From Rickettsia typhi (lineage in GTDB: Bacteria > Pseudomonadota > Alphaproteobacteria > Rickettsiales > Rickettsiaceae): a DNA stretch of 7,423 bases. Positions 7,194 through 7,423 of this stretch are shown here, in pieces (within the stretch, counting starts at the first letter, position 1; the number at the start of each line of letters is the position of its first letter). The position numbers and the translations under genes were made by a program. The notes beneath the pieces are model-generated. The model saw only the letters and a list, made by a program, of their open reading frames with translations. It had not been told where the DNA came from and ran no database searches. Location of the stretch: contig CAMCXV010000048.1 in NCBI GenBank assembly GCA_945883665.1, positions 1 to 7,423 on the forward strand. The letters run 5' to 3'.

Positions 7194-7231
7194 TCAGAGC
7201 GCTTTTTTTGTGCGTAGCTAATTTGTCAGAT

Positions 7232-7269
7232 TGTTAAAGAAGACACGATTCATTATTTTCTTGGTAACA
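7232..7269 (+). other. Weak stem-loop downstream of the CinA-like gene
   Basis: TGTTAAAGAA (7232-7241) can pair with TTCTT (7258-7262) and TAACA (7265-7269), making 10 pairs with a 2-base bulge around a 16-base loop. No T-run follows, so it is not a standard intrinsic terminator, although it is the only sizeable structure between the stop codon and the insertion-sequence end. Transcription may continue into the element. Confidence 0.2.
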
Positions 7270-7277
7270 TTGTAAAC

Positions 7278-7309
7278 GCGAATTTAGGATAAGGAGTGAT
7301 TGAACCATA
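7278..7309 (+). repeat. Insertion-sequence terminal repeat, second copy
   Basis: The 19-base core 7278-7296 is identical to 2002-2020. Flanking bases differ outside the core, while a second shared block, ACCATA (7304-7309), lies inside. Two copies of 19 identical bases in about 7 kb are far beyond chance, even in AT-rich DNA. Confidence 0.6.
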
Positions 7310-7311
7310 GG

Positions 7312-7340
7312 TTGCGCTAGGGATTGAAGGGGATTATAAT
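7312..7340 (+). promoter_or_regulatory. Candidate promoter of the transposase gene
   Basis: A perfect TATAAT (7335-7340) is preceded at 17 bases by TTGCGC (7312-7317), which keeps only the TTG of a -35 box. Transcription would start near 7347, about 25 bases before the ATG. The -10 box lies inside the left arm of the hairpin at 7329-7371. Confidence 0.45.
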
Positions 7341-7371
7341 GTTAATTATTCAACAAAAACATAAAATCCCC
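7329..7371 (+). promoter_or_regulatory. Hairpin abutting the transposase start codon
   Basis: GGGGATT (7329-7335) pairs with AATCCCC (7365-7371). After a small internal loop, ATGTT (7339-7343) pairs with AACAT (7358-7362), leaving a 14-base loop. The 3' arm ends immediately before the ATG at 7372. No T-run follows on either strand, so it is not a terminator. A start-codon-blocking structure for read-through transcripts is the favoured reading. Confidence 0.4.
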
Positions 7372-7423
7372 ATGAAAAAATGTATCATAACTGTGTATTA
7401 TTTAATAGATAATTTTTGTAAAA
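7372..7423 (+). CDS. Probable transposase, first 17 codons (IS982-like?)
   Basis: An ATG at 7372 opens a frame that is still open at the window edge and reads MKKCIITVYYLIDNFCK. The pattern of a short hydrophobic strand followed by a xIDxFCK motif recalls the N-terminus of IS982-family transposases, which are common in Rickettsiales. That comparison is from memory and rests on 17 residues. Its position, 75 bases behind the repeated terminal sequence and just after a promoter and hairpin, supports a transposase whatever the family. No Shine-Dalgarno is visible. Whether the gene is intact cannot be told. Confidence 0.4.
   Translation, partial: MKKCIITVYYLIDNFCK

Larger units (their letters stand above)
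7278..7423 (+). mobile_element. Left end of an insertion sequence, cut by the window edge
   Basis: The element seems to begin with GCGAATTTAGGATAAGGAG (7278-7296, possibly one or two bases earlier), identical to the relic at 2002-2020. Behind it lie a near-perfect -10 promoter box, a G/C-closed hairpin and a start codon for a transposase-like peptide. The 94 bases from terminal repeat to ATG fit a small element. No right end is in view, so length and target duplication cannot be judged. Confidence 0.55.

Noticed and set aside
7199..7213. GCGC, seven T, then GTGC as a terminator for the CinA-like gene
   Set aside because: The T-run is in the loop, the stem is only four pairs including a wobble, and no T-run follows.
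2002..7296. A composite transposon bounded by the two repeats and carrying valS, ubiA and the other genes
   Set aside because: The copies are in the same orientation and the cargo is housekeeping genes with uniform composition; the repeats are better explained as ends of two separate insertions.

Overview
This AT-rich window (roughly 30% GC by eye) looks like the chromosome of an obligate intracellular alphaproteobacterium of the Rickettsiales, most likely the family Rickettsiaceae and perhaps Orientia-like. The strongest evidence is a non-mitochondrial-type nucleotide translocase (Tlc/NTT family), which occurs essentially in energy-parasitic intracellular bacteria and in plastids. A compact archaeal/eukaryal-type valyl-tRNA synthetase, known in rickettsiae, sits next to it. 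The genus is an inference from remembered protein sequences; no search was run.

Layout. Positions 1-274 hold no convincing gene. There is an open frame running in from the left edge (2-118) and a probable terminator (165-206) for the leftward gene that follows. On the minus strand come tlcD (275-1852), a 285-base spacer (1853-2137) and valS (2138-4666). The spacer carries the likely tlcD promoter, a leader hairpin and the remnant of an insertion-sequence end. A 57-base divergent spacer (4667-4723) separates valS from a rightward group: a UbiA-family prenyltransferase (4724-5578), a Bax-inhibitor-1/YccA-family membrane protein (5691-6422) and a short CinA-like MoaB-fold protein (6468-7193). 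From 7278 to the right edge there is the left end of an insertion sequence: a terminal repeat, a candidate promoter, a hairpin and the first 17 codons of a probable transposase.

How the parts relate. The genes are ordinary housekeeping and host-dependence functions, not one pathway: nucleotide import from the host, aminoacylation, probable ubiquinone synthesis, membrane ion or stress homeostasis, and a nucleotide/pterin-binding enzyme. Only the Bax-inhibitor-like gene has a strong Shine-Dalgarno sequence, and it also has its own candidate promoter. The other four genes have AT-rich leaders without a recognisable one.

The most interesting structure is a 19-base perfect repeat at 2002-2020 and 7278-7296 in the same orientation. 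It is best read as the terminal repeat of one insertion-sequence family. One copy fronts an element that leaves the window on the right. The other is a solo relic between valS and tlcD. I found no CRISPR array, RNA gene, defence cluster or clearly novel multi-gene system.
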